A stretch of 64,000 bases of DNA, from the NCBI RefSeq assembly GCF_028640845.1, contig NC_080539.1:163692236-163756235 (forward strand). Reading direction: 5' to 3'. Under the pieces are notes generated by a model. That model did not search any database. It was not told where the DNA came from and saw only the letters and a list, made by a program, of their open reading frames with translations. Shown here piece after piece: positions 33,561 to 44,345 of the stretch. This DNA is from Ahaetulla prasina (taxonomy: Eukaryota > Chordata > Lepidosauria > Squamata > Colubridae). Made by a program: the position numbers and the translations under genes. Position 1 is the stretch's first letter; every line of letters begins with the position of its first letter.

Positions 33561-34535
33561 GGGAAATGGAAAGAGAAACTTATTCCGCCCCATCACCACC
33601 ATCTTTCCCCTCCTTCAGTGGGAATGTATTATATTAGGATTCCCTTAGAGTTAGCTTTATGGCTCATTTCTTTATTATTTTATCTCAAGTGCAGAGAGTG
33701 CTTTTTACCACTTTAGAAATTCTACTTATGTTATCCTCTCCTTTTTGCATCACTTGATACACACTCCTTCGATTTAATATTATATGATTTTGTAGTTCCC
33801 TTACAGCAAAGAGAGGATGAGATAGGGCTTGATTCCTGTCCTGTACAAAGAAATAAATTTTAAAGAAAAATAAGTGCAGCACTGTATCGTATCATTAAGC
33901 AGTTCGTAGAGAGTACCTAGATCTGGGATGCCCAACCTGAAGTCGGTGGGTATCATTGTGCCCACAGTGTTTAAAATATGATGACTATTTTCAAGAATGC
34001 CCTTGTATTTCACACAGGCCCTATTTGTACAAAATAAATAAGATGTTGACTGCAGACCCCTGTTTGGTTGATAGATCTGACAAGCACAACAACTAAAGGC
34101 ATGCTTGAGGTTGACATATCCAGGTGGAGACGGGCCTTTAGAGGGCATGCAAGAGGGTGCTTCTGGTGAACCAATGTTAGATGTAAGCAACCAGAACCAC
34201 TCATGAATAATCTCAAGCAGAAGCTTTACTGTTACTCACCTATGTTACAAGACTCTTGCCAGGCTGACTGAAATTGCTTGGGAAACGGTCAGATAAGGCT
34301 TCAGGGATTCTGGGGGAGGTCAGGCCTGTTCTACTTTCTGAAGCGCAGGGACTCTAAACTTGGTCCCCTCTTAACATCTCCCTCCAGTCTAGCTGGAGAT
34401 TCCACCACACTGATGTTTTGTGAGCATAGCAGGCATTTTGTGGAAGAACCAGTTCTCTCCCATTTTTCTTTGCATGTCCACAGCTTGCAAAGCCCTAGTG
34501 CAAAATATAACTGATTCATATTAATAGGTAATGGG
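33561..34535. other. unassigned DNA
   Basis: It includes a minus-strand frame of 129 codons at 33801-34190 with no recognisable domain and a normal stop pattern around it. I do not call it a gene. Confidence 0.4.
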
Positions 34536-34807
34536 TAGTGGTGGGTTTCAAATTTTTTTACTACCGGTTCTGTGGGTGTGGCTTGGTGGGCGTGGCAGGG
34601 GAAGTATACTGTAAAATCTCCATTCCCTCCCCACTCCAGGGGGAGGACACTGCAAAATCCCCATTTCCTCCCGATCATCTGGGACTTGGGAGGCAGAGAA
34701 TAGATGGGGGTGGGGCCAGTCAGAATTACTACCAGTTCTCTGAACTACTCAAAATTTCCGCTATCAGTTCTCCAGAACTGGTCAGAACCTGCTGAAACCC
34801 ACCTCTG
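34536..34807. mobile_element. non-autonomous hAT element, CAGTGGTGGG family, long form
   Basis: The ends are tagtggtgggtttca and tgaaacccacctctg, with exact 8 bp duplication gtaatggg at 34528-34535 and 34808-34815. It is the inverted relative of 4901-5235, with one tandem unit fewer. Confidence 0.85.
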
Positions 34808-34929
34808 GTAATGGGCCAGATGTGTAGACTAGATTTGGTATTTTAGATACCTATCAAGTACTTCCCAAAGAACTGAGGTGGCAGATGTTGTGTTTGATGG
34901 TGTTAAAGGTATTGTTACAGGATATAAGC

Positions 34930-35371
34930 CAGTGTCGGCAAATCTTTGGCGTTCTTGCGTGCCGGCATGTGTGCCAGAAGCAGCACGTGAAACCCTCCCG
35001 CAGCGAATGCGTGGCCTCGCTGGTTCCTCTTCCACGTTCCTGTGCCTAAACGCATGCCCGTCAGCTGGCCGTTGCACGTGTGGGGCGGCGGACCCCGGAA
35101 GAGTGGCAGTCCATTGCACATGCACAAGCCAGCACCCAAACACCCAACAAACAGTTGACCTTCGCGCATGCACACAATGGCAACCCAGAAGGTCAGGTGC
35201 CGGCCTGCGCATGCGCGATGGACCGCCGCACCCCACGTGTGCGACATCCAGCTGACCAGCGCACATTTAGGCACAGAAACACAGAATAAGGAGCCGGTGA
35301 CACTGCGTATTCGCCGCAGGAAGGTTTCACGTGCCACTTCTGGCACGCGTGCCATAGGTTCACCAATACTG
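34930..35371. mobile_element. non-autonomous hAT element, CAGTGATGGC family
   Basis: The ends are cagtgtcggcaaatc and ggttcaccaatactg, with exact 8 bp duplication atataagc at 34922-34929 and 35372-35379. At 442 bp it is the longest copy, with tandem-like gcgcatgc blocks. Open frames here reflect its GC content. Confidence 0.85.
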
Positions 35372-35379
35372 ATATAAGC

Positions 35380-36054
35380 TATTCCAACTAACGCTGCATT
35401 TTGCAATTGACTGAAGGGATTGCACCAATGCCGATGGTGTTCAAGTGGTACTCCAGATCTTTGGGAATTGCATTTGCAGGTCTTTTATTTTGTGATTTTC
35501 TCCAGTTCTTTCTCTTCTCCTCTATTGTCTGCAGGTCTGACAATGTCCAACATCTAGACTTTTTTGTCTTTCATATCACCAATTGTGAAGTGTGGGCTGT
35601 GTTGTGGGAGGTACTTTTCTGTTTGAATTCTAAAATCTCAGAGCCCCTTAGCTTCTTCATTTTCTATTACTTTGTCAACATACAGGGAAAAAAATAACAT
35701 TTACATAAATTTAAATTAATTACATTTGTTTTTAAGAGTCTTTTTAATTGGTTGTTTATTCTGTTAAAGAGACATGGCGCAGAAGTGCATGGACCATGAA
35801 AATGAGAATTGTCCTCTTGCAAATTATTCTTTATTCTTTGAAGTCCCACTTCATCAGACCAAAGTCTTCTATAGTCCAGTATCTTGTCTTTCACATTGTC
35901 ATTTTGAAGCCTACGAGAATGATGTTCCTTATTAGCAATGTTCATGTGTTACTTGCTGAATGGCCATAGACCCAAAGAATCAACTTCAGTGAACTTGTAC
36001 AATAATTGACGGAAGGTAAAAATAAGAAAGTTAACAGTGTTTAGTATACAGCAA
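35380..36054. other. unassigned DNA
   Basis: Frames of 98 codons (plus, 35401) and 92 codons (minus, 35667) show no domain. No repeat was recognised. Confidence 0.4.
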
Positions 36055-36100
36055 GGGCCAATATGATGTGAATTTATATAATTCACATCATATTGGGCCC
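36055..36100. repeat. near-perfect 46 bp palindrome
   Basis: gggccaatatgatgtgaat and attcacatcatattggg plus ccc face each other over a 7-base loop (ttatata), with a single extra g in the right arm. Confidence 0.9.
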
Positions 36101-36480
36101 AAATTATATAAATTAAAGTCAAGAGAAACTGAAAATATGGGTAGCAAACCTCTATCCACAGATAAATGGAAGATATTGGAGCAGAGCAGTCAACAGACAT
36201 AAAAGTGAATGGAATATAGAACTAAACCCAGTTATAGCTATTTATAGAGCAAAGAATTGTAGAGCAAACCTATCCCTTTTTGTGAGCTGTGCGATGGAAT
36301 GTGCACCTGGAGAAGCAGTGGAGGGGAACCTTGGCAGCAGAGAACTTTCCCAAGAGGAGGCAGTATATTTCACCGAAAAGAAGTCTAAATTGTTTTACTG
36401 AGTAAATTGATAGATCTTTATAGAAATGGCTTGTTCATATTATTATGAAAAAGCAAAAAGCTGTGATTGATCCTAATGCC
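36101..36480. other. unassigned DNA
   Basis: Possibly LINE-derived sequence, not assignable. Confidence 0.35.
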
Positions 36481-36652
36481 TTATTTTACTGCAGCAGAGA
36501 GAGTCGGAAGTCAATGCTTCTTTTTCTTTGATTATCCTTCCTCTCGTCTCTTCCCCCTCTTCCTCACTTACCCACTGCTTTTCTATTTACTTTTGTACTT
36601 TGTATCTTATAATTTTTTATAAATAAAAAAAAGTTGTGTTTTTTTTAAAAAA
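36481..36652 (+). repeat. possible LINE-1 3' end
   Basis: A pyrimidine-rich stretch with ttttgtactttgtatcttat leads into a-rich ataaataaaaaaaa. This looks like an L1-type 3' UTR with poly(A), but no coding part is present. Confidence 0.3.
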
Positions 36653-38115
36653 GAAAGAAGTCTAAATTAACATAGTGTGCAGTCCCAAGCTGGAGGAAGA
36701 CAGGGGAAGAGGTTTGGAGTAGACTTTCTAGAATCTTTCAGGACATATTTATTAGGGTAGAGAGTGATAGCTTTAGTTTAGCAAGATTCTGTCCGTTAGG
36801 TGTAAGCAAACAAAGGATTGGACTCAGTTGGATTTCACTATTTGAGACTAGAGCTGACTGTGATGGTCTTGCAACAGTTGATCTATAATAATTAATTGTG
36901 GTAGATGGGAAGACTTACTAAGTGATTCAATGAGTTCAATATGCAGATGCGTTATATGAAGTAGTCTGATTATATGTGCACCTTTGTATCAGGGACACAT
37001 ACAGAGGCAATCCTGACATGGAATGTTGTTATGTTTGCCTATATGTTTGCCTATAGTTGCTATTGAAAGCTGGCAAGCTCAAAGTAACAAAGAAGTTAAA
37101 TTATTTTATTTATATATAGATATATTGGCTAAAGATTCTCCATTTGTTTTGCCTGGATTCATAAAAGTATATAACTAGGAAGGATAGGGCACAATGAATA
37201 AAATCTAAATCTATTTGCTTTTGAAAAACGAGTTTTAACTATCCCAAAGTATAAGGAAGGCCAAAGACTCACCACACAATATTTGTTTTAACTAGAATTT
37301 AACTCAGCAAACTTTTAGATGGGCCTCAAAAGACAGAGACAAGTTCCAGTCACAAGGAAGTGCGTTCATGGTTCATCAAGGTACAGAGAATGGCCTTTGA
37401 ACAGTTGGATTGAATTATTACCAGGGTAAATGTATCTTTGTACACAGAGTTGTGCACCCGTTAGCAGCAAAAATAAGATCTTAACTAATTTCATTGCAGC
37501 ACGGACATAATTATTGCCACCAGCAGTACTGAGAAATAATTTTTCTAACACAGGTGCAGTATATTATCGCCATGGTTTCCAGGCATTGATACCCTTGAAT
37601 TTTATACATTTGTTTCTGTATAAAATCTTCTTGAAACCAATCTCAAGTCTTGGAAACTTCATGGACACATAGTAATGGGCAGAAGAAATAATCTTGACAG
37701 ACAGGAGCAGGAGCCTCTACTAAGACAATAGTCAGATAAAAGAAATATGAGTCCAGGGCAGAGCTGTGACCTGATAAAACATTTACACAAAACCCTCCCT
37801 AGTTGTCATGAAGATAAAGGGAGGGAGAGGGGAAATACGTTCAGACTTGCAAGACTCTGTTACCATAACCAATAAAAAAAATGCATGATCTTGATTTCTT
37901 AGTGAAGTCTGCCTTGAAGGGCTAATGTACATACATCTAGTTTTCTTGGCAAGAGTATAGAAGTTGTTAGTCATTTTTGCTCTATGAACAGTGGGCTTAA
38001 CAGCCTGCTTCCTGGCTTTATCAGGCTGTATACACTAAGGAAAAATTGGGATCAACCTTGCGTGGCAAGTCTTTACACTTTTTAAAATATTGCTATTTGA
38101 TAAGTCAGTTCACAC
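36653..38115. other. unassigned AT-rich DNA
   Basis: No gene or repeat was recognised. Confidence 0.45.
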
Positions 38116-38225
38116 GTCACATTTAAGGTTCCCCTCACACATATATGCTAGTCTTTTCTGACTCTAGGGGGCGGTGCTCATCTCCATTTCAAAGTTGAAG
38201 AACCAGCGCTGTCCGAAGACGTCTG

Positions 38226-38611
38226 TTGTGACTCGTCCTCCCTCCTCTCCTCAGCTGAGCCCCTCCCGTCTCCAACCGGGCCTTTTATCAGACTCCGAGT
38301 CTGATAATGAAGATGAATGGCCTGTCATGACTCCAGCCCCCGGCCCTGGCCCCATGCCCGGAGAGGATTCAAGGAGTGAAAGGAGAAGCCCAATAAACCT
38401 CACTCATATAGCGTGTGTTCCTTTGGCTCAGCCTTCAGAGCAGGAAGCCAGCCAGGTGGTGGAATTACCCGGGCCTACTCCCTCTGACCCCTCCCTTTCC
38501 CAGACGCTGGCAGAAGATCCAGCTGAAGACAATTCAGATTGGGTGGACCCTCGCTTCCGGAGATCTGAGAGGCGACGCCAGCAGAAGGAAGGGTGGGGCA
38601 GGCCTGGATAA
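38226..38611 (+). pseudogene. readable frame inside the solo LTR
   Basis: About 128 codons without a stop, from the LTR edge to taa at 38609-38611, about 30 bp before the TATA box. The N-terminal third is S/P-rich with the acidic run SDSESDNEDEW; the middle is rich in P, G and E; the end is basic (DPRFRRSERRRQQKEGWG). Copy A, though much diverged in DNA, shows the same order of acidic, proline-rich and basic parts, interrupted by two stops and a one-base slip in a C-run. No viral or cellular family is recognised. It could be the 3' end of an element gene that overlaps its LTR, or a chance frame in G+C-richer DNA. There is no start codon of its own in the LTR. Confidence 0.4.
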
Positions 38612-38642
38612 ATGCTGAATCATGGAGCCACACCCCACAGCC

Positions 38643-38650
38643 TATATAAA
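38643..38650 (+). promoter_or_regulatory. TATA box of solo LTR copy B
   Basis: tatataaagg follows ccacaccccacagcc, about 420 bp into the LTR, in the same context as copy A. Confidence 0.6.
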
Positions 38651-39242
38651 GGACCTGCTTTTGGCATTCCAACCTTGAGTCAAGCAAAGTCTTATCTAGT
38701 TTGCTGATACCGGATCCTGCCTGCCCTGATAAACCTCGAAGGCACTTGGCAAGCTGCAGAGGCTTCGTTGCCAAGTTTGTTACGGACTTCCTTGACTCGT
38801 TCGTCGGAGTGGGTGTGGGACACGACAACGTCTTCATGGTCATGTGGCCGGCAGAACTCAATGCCAAAGGCACACGGAACGTTGTTACCTTCCCATCAAA
38901 GGTGGTCCCTATTTTTCTACTTGCATTTTTTACGTGCTTTCAAACTGCTAGGTTGGCAGAAGCTGGGACAAGTAACAGGAGCTCACCCCATTACGCAGCA
39001 CTAGGGATTCGAACCGCTGAACTGCCGACCTTTCGATCGACAAGTTCAGCGTCTTAGCCACTGAGCCACCATGTCCCCATGTCACATTTATTTAGGCTTA
39101 TAATTAAAAATTCTATCTGCCCGGTGGCTCTTCCTGCAAGCAATGTGGCTAGCTTGTTTGATTTATTTAGAATTAACTAAACTATGGCATTGAAATGTGG
39201 GGCTCAGATTATTTCTATCAAGAAAAACCAGAGGATATAAAC

Positions 39243-39413
39243 CAGGGGTGGGTTCTACTTACCTTTACTACCGGTTCGCATCATGCCCAGCGCGCTCGCT
39301 TCTGCGCATGCGCATATCACTTTTGATGACATTCGGGTCAGTGGGCAGAGCACCCTGCCAGTTTTACTACTGGTTCTATAGAACCGGTCCAAACCGGGGC
39401 CAACCCACCACGG
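39243..39413. mobile_element. non-autonomous hAT element, CAGTGGTGGG family, short form
   Basis: The ends are caggggtgggttctac and ccaacccaccacgg, with 8 bp duplication atataaac (39235-39242) and gtataaac (39414-39421), one mismatch. It is very similar to the copy at 61619, including gcgcatgcgcatatca. Confidence 0.8.
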
Positions 39414-39659
39414 GTATAAACTAAGAGAAGTGAGAGCAACATTTTCTAAGTAGCACCTTTTAGAAATAGCCTCTTTGTTGTATTTGAATGGGTGTGTATG
39501 TGTTAAGTTTAAAGTGTAACAGCCACACTACTTATGAGAGGAGCCAGCAGGCCTGTTCAACAATGATTATGCAAAAAAATTCATCTGTGGTGGAAACGGT
39601 TACCTAATCCATATACTAGGGTTATTTGTGATGTCATTGCTTTGCTTTCTGTGTTTATT

Positions 39660-39873
39660 CATTTATTATGATTCTTTCAAGTCAGACTTTAATCTTGGTG
39701 ACTGCCTGAATGTATCCTGGTAGTTTTCTTCGCAAGATTTTTGGAAGCAGTTTGCCTTTGCCCCTTCTCAGGACTGAGAGAAAGTGACTGGCTCAAGGTT
39801 ACCCAGCTGGCTTTGTGTCTCAATTGAGACTAGAACTCATAGTTTCTTCCAGTTTCTAGTCCAGTGCCTTTAA
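39660..39873 (-). repeat. tRNA-derived SINE, GCCAGTTTGGTGTAG type
   Basis: Antisense: tttcaagtcagac, cagtttgcctttgcccc, tcaggactgagagaaagtga, then a head decayed after ctagtccagtgcctttaac. It abuts a hAT element. Confidence 0.55.
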
Positions 39874-40009
39874 CCTCGATATCAAATTGGGGTTCAGCGT
39901 CATGTTGCTGCCACGTGACGTTTCACATGATTTTCCATTCACGGAGCTGGGGTGGGTGTGGCCTGTGCATGATGCATCCAGCCCGCGGGCCGCCAGTTTG
40001 ACACCCCTG
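39874..40009. mobile_element. hAT element, CAGGGGTGTCAAACT family, antisense
   Basis: It ends cgccagtttgacacccctg. The other end (ctcgatatcaaattgg) is diverged. No clean 8 bp duplication is visible, so the left boundary is approximate. Confidence 0.6.
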
Positions 40010-42537
40010 CTTTATTTTATTCTTGTTTTGTTTTACTTTGCCTCCCAGAGTCTTAATTATTTGCACAATTTACAAAGATTATACATAAATAAATTAATCT
40101 GCTAGCAAAATACTTTGTTCTACTAATTCCTATTTACCAAGTTCCTAAACTAAATGTACCTGAGAAGAAAGTTCTTTAGTTTTCTCCTGCCATTATAGGT
40201 CCTGCTGTTTTATACTCAACAGTTGTTGGCTTTCTTTTGGGTTGCTGTTCCTCCAGGCAGTTTTTGAGGCTTACAAAGAAAAAGTAAAAAGTCCAAACCT
40301 TTCCTTTAAAGGAACTTGTACAAACCTCTTTTTGATGCATAACAGATCTTGGATTAAAATCAATGCAAAAGCTACAACAGAAGAAAATAATTATCAATAT
40401 TGTGTACAACCTCTAAATTTTCTAAAACAAAGCAGCTTTCAAGTTGTTCACATGTTAAAACACAAGGGGAGAGCTTTGACCTGATTCTCTAGGGATATTC
40501 CTTTAGAAAATGTTGTTTCTTTGATTTTTTTTTCCGTGTCAAGATTTCATGCCATGCTCTTCTTAAGCAATTTCTTTAAAGCATCTAGAAAAAAGTTGAA
40601 AATACAACAAAATAGGTCACAAAAACAGGCTAGGGTCTAGACTATGCAAATAGATAGTAAGATAAAACAGTTTCTGGGAAACCTTAGTTCACTCTGGGAA
40701 AAGGTGAAGGAAGATGTTATATAAAGTATTTGTTAAGTACAAGAGTTTGAATTTTATCTCTGAAATGTTGGGGTAGAGGATTTTTTTCCCATATACTGAG
40801 AAACACGCATCCCCAATTTGTAATCTGAAATGGTACAAAACCCTTTTTTTTTTACTACAGTATGTGATCTATTGTGTGCTATCTCCAAAGCTGAACTGCT
40901 GTGGAGATAGAAAAATATAACTGGAATAAAGAACACACAGCAAGAGAAATTTAGTCTTGGTAGACGTTTCAGAAAAGTTTTGCAAAGTTTATTTTCTACA
41001 CCCAACAAAAAATTACTTTTCCTCATATTTGGTTTTTCACCATTTGTTTGTTGTGGAAAAAAAACCCCAAACTCTTTTGCAATAGTCCTTTCACCATTTA
41101 CAAAGTTTGAAAGGTAGAAAATAGAAAGTTTCTTAATCTTTGATATCAGAAGGGTTCATCACCGAGTCCTAGTTGAAGAAGCAGCTCCTAGCTATTTGCA
41201 GCTAAGTGATAAATAGTTTTTGGTTCACCTCTCTCATTCATTGTTTCTCTATTTTCTCATTTCCTTTCCTATCTATGCATTTTTTTACCGCTTAGTAAAA
41301 TGAAGTAGCTAGATCTCTTCAACACATCTTTTGCTATCTTCTTCTTTCCAAACTGTTTAGAAGTCTCATCCAGACATTACAGATAAACTGAAAGATACCA
41401 AGCTTTTCATTGCCAGATTTTCCTGACAAATAAATAACATGTGATCCTTCAAGAGTTGATATACTTATTTATTTTGTCACAGTACAATGAAATAGCTGAC
41501 ATGATCTTAATCTCATGTATTGGTTTGCTCAAGTGATGAGGTGCAAAAACCTTTGTAGCAAATACAAAAATTACACAACTGCTGATCTCAACCTTGAGTA
41601 TTTATCGTACATGTCTAGTATAACCCAAGTGATATTGGTATATCTAGAGTGTGCTGGTCTTTATGTTTGAATTAGCCCTAGATACATATAAAAATGGTTA
41701 CATATTTTTGTCTTTGTCTTATCTGCTCAAATTTTTGTCTTTTAAATTTTTCAATCAACTGTTGTTTGATTGATTATTTAAGCATAATGCTACAGAATTC
41801 CTTTTTACAAGGTCACAACTGTGGCAGCACACCACATGTGCTGTGCACTTCACAAATATTTTTGGCCTATGAAATACATCCCCATAATGATTTTATTACA
41901 CTTGTGACAAAGTTGTTTTTTAAGCTCATGCCTGCTTGTGGCTGTTTTCTTCTAGTGGACTTCTTGATAAAGATTTTTACAATTTTTTTTTATTTTTTTT
42001 TGTGATGTGAGAAGAGAGTTGAAAGTTGTTTTTACTGCACTGGAATGCTGTCATACATGATTCCACAGGGCCAAAGGTTGAATCCATTGGTTTAGATGGA
42101 ACCATATTGGGAGCTCTGAAACTGGCACTGAGATAAGTCACGGTGATGGACAAAGATAAAAACAGATTTCTCTGTTACTGGCAGGTGCTGATTGGAATGG
42201 ACCTCATCTTATCTTTAGCTGACAGCACTACAGTTTAGTTCTTTTGAAGTGACAGCAACAGTGGAGGCAAACTTTGCAATCTAGCCTTGTGATTTGGGAA
42301 GGAAGCTGCAGCCATAAAAGAACATTCAGTTCATGTGCAGTTGCCATTACAAATAGAATGCTTCTAGAGAGACAGGATGGTCAGATAGAAGAAGCCTGCT
42401 TGCTATTCATTCCTTATTTGAAGGAATAGTTCCTCATACAAATATATCTTCAATAAATAGAATGAGAGACATTTTTCCAAGCAGTGTATTATTTTTTACT
42501 GTATCTTACTTTCTTATATCATGGAAAAATATCAAAA
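40010..42537. other. unassigned AT-rich DNA
   Basis: About 2.5 kb. A 103-codon frame at 41694-42005 is rich in F, L and C and has no domain match; treated as chance. No repeat was recognised. Confidence 0.45.
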
Positions 42538-42546
42538 GAATATCTA

Positions 42547-42905
42547 TAAAGGTAAAGGTTCCCCTCACACATAAGAGCTAGTCGTTCCTGACTCTAGGGG
42601 GTGGTGCTCATCTCCATTTCAAAGCCAAAGAGCCAGCGCTGTCTGAAGACGTCTCCATGGTCATGTGGCCGGCATGACTGAATGCCAAAGGCACACGGAA
42701 CGTTGTTACCTGCCCATCAAAGGTGGTCCTTATTTTTCTACTTGCATTTTTTTAATGTGTTTTCGAACTGCTAGGTTGGCAGAAGCTGGGACAAGTAACG
42801 GGAGCTCACCCTGTTATGCAGCACTAGGGATTCGAATCACTGGACTGCCGACCTATCGATCGACAAGCTCAGCGTCTTAGCCACTGAGCCACTGCTTCCC
42901 TAAAT
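42547..42905 (-). repeat. Sauria SINE, full length
   Basis: Antisense, from the tail taaaggtaaaggttcccctc to the tRNA-like head cttagccactgagccactg. Target duplication gaatatcta is at 42538-42546 and 42906-42914. B-box region ggattcgaatcac (antisense of the tRNA-like T arm) is present. An intact-looking young copy. Confidence 0.9.
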
Positions 42906-42939
42906 GAATATCTACATCTGCTTTATTAACTACAAGTAA

Positions 42940-43610
42940 GCCTTCAATTGTGTTGATCATGTCAAGCTGTGGAATGTTCTAGAAGACCTTGGGGTGCCAA
43001 CACAGGTGATCAAGTTGGTGCAATCACTGAACACAAATCAGGAAGCCACAATATGGAGAACTGATGGGTTTAAGATAAAGGAGCATTGTAAGGTTGCATT
43101 CTTTCATTTTTTTAAAATTCAACTTGCATGCTTACGTGATCATGAAGAAACTGGAACTTGAAGGATCAAAAATCAGAATAAAAGTTTGGAGGAATGACCG
43201 TCAACAATCTTCAAAATGCTGACAACACAACTCCCCTCTTAGAAACCAAGGAAGGCCTAAAACATCTGATCAGATGAATTAAAGAAGAAAACTGGCCTCT
43301 CACTGAATGTCAAAAAAAGTAAGCTTATGACCCCTGCATGAATCAAGTAGGAAAAGGCCACAACATCAGCCTCACTACTAAATGCACATTAGTTCATACT
43401 ATTGTGTTTCCCATAGCTACCTACAGTGATAAAGTTGGACTATGAAAAAAGTAGCCAGAACAATTTATTCATTTGAGCTGTCGTGTAGGAGAAGGCTCCT
43501 GCTTATTCCTTGGACAGCAAAGGTGACAAATAAGCAGGTACTGGAATATATAAAGCCAGACATATCACTGGAAGGCAAAATCACAGTTTGTTCTTATTTA
43601 TTTCAGCCAT
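42940..43610 (+). repeat. old RTE/Bov-B-type LINE relic
   Basis: Translated in broken frames it shows FNCVDHVKLWNVLEDLGVP and, near the end, RRRLLLIPWTAKVTNKQVLE and SLEGKI. The last pattern (wrr-ll-iPWTa-xxNkqvL-e) matches the C-terminal part of Bov-B at 62930 (LLRVPWTARRTNKSVLEEI). Many stops and indels make it much older than the Bov-B copy at 62573. Confidence 0.65.
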
Positions 43611-43639
43611 GTCACACCATCAAACTCATTCCAGATTTG

Positions 43640-44090
43640 TTTGTTTGTTTATGAAAAGTTATATAGCTGCCTACTCGCTCACAGTGACTCTAGGTGGCTT
43701 ACAAACAATAAAAACACAAAATAGAAAAAAACATAAAAGTGATAAGCCATCACCCACCTCCCTGGTGACAGCACATGGTTAAATTAACCATTTGATGGGC
43801 TCCATTGCACTCTGGCTTTCCCAGGCCCACTTACACAGCCACATCTTCAAGGCCTTCCGAAAGATTGTCAAAATGGGAGCCAGCCTAATCTTTGTAGGGA
43901 TGATGTTTCAAAGGGAGGGAGCCATCACAGAGAAGGCCATTCTTCTCGGTCTCATCAGATGTACTTCCTTACTGGTCGGGACCCACAACATTCCTTGTCT
44001 GTGGGTTGGGTGGATGTGGCCGGCAAGAGACAGTCCCTCTGATAATCTGGTCCCAAGCCATGAAGGGCTTTAAATGTGACAACCAGTTAT
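43640..44090 (-). repeat. L2-type LINE fragment, antisense
   Basis: Antisense text ccctctgataatctggtccc then aagccatgaagggctttaaa corresponds to the L2 C-terminal region (…FKALHGLGPDYL… type) seen at 49594 and 61850. The (tttg)n start at about 43637 is the decayed tail. Confidence 0.6.
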
Positions 44091-44214
44091 GCTTGGAATG
44101 GTCAGCTGTAAAAGGAAGTGAGGCTGTCAGAAAATTTAGTGATTAGAACCCAGAGCGGGATGGAGCCCATGAAATGGCTCATGTGATCTGCTGTTGTCGG
44201 GTTGGGGGGTGATT

Positions 44215-44345
44215 TTATTATATTATACTATATTAATTTTATTTGATTCTTTTTATTAGTTTTATTATTTTAAATATGGTTGTATATTCCGTGAGCCACC
44301 TTGAGTTGCCATGGGTGAATAGGCAGCAATATCAATTCAATCAAT
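44215..44345 (+). repeat. L2-like LINE tail, sense
   Basis: tccgtgagccaccttgagtt gccatgggtgaataggcagc resembles the L2 3' tail. It lies opposite in orientation to the preceding fragment. Confidence 0.45.

Larger units (their letters stand above)
38224..38827 (+). mobile_element. solo LTR, copy B
   Basis: A 604 bp solo LTR with proper tg…ca ends (tgttgtgactcg … gggacacgaca) and exact 5 bp duplication acgtc at 38219-38223 and 38828-38832. Same family as copy A: both carry gagccacaccccacag just before the TATA box. An open frame runs from the first bases of the LTR to a stop at 38609-38611. The internal region of the retroelement is gone, as expected after recombination between two LTRs. Confidence 0.9.
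38126..39080 (-). repeat. Sauria SINE split by a solo LTR
   Basis: Antisense Sauria-type SINE. Its Bov-B-like tail (aggttcccctcacac) comes first and its tRNA-like head (gattcgaaccgctgaactgc to ttagccactgagccacc) last. Target duplication gtcacattta is at 38116-38125 and 39081-39090. The body is interrupted at 38224-38827 by a solo LTR; when that and one acgtc are removed the SINE reads straight through (gaagacgtc|ttcatggtc). Confidence 0.9.

Noticed and set aside
33801..34190. 129-codon minus-strand frame
   Set aside because: No recognisable motif and surrounding DNA looks non-coding.
34829..35406. Long frames (125-163 codons) on both strands
   Set aside because: They coincide with the hAT element at 34930-35371 and reflect its GC-rich tandem-like interior.
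41694..42005. 103-codon hydrophobic frame as a possible membrane protein
   Set aside because: AT-rich DNA readily yields F/L/I-rich frames; no domain or start context.
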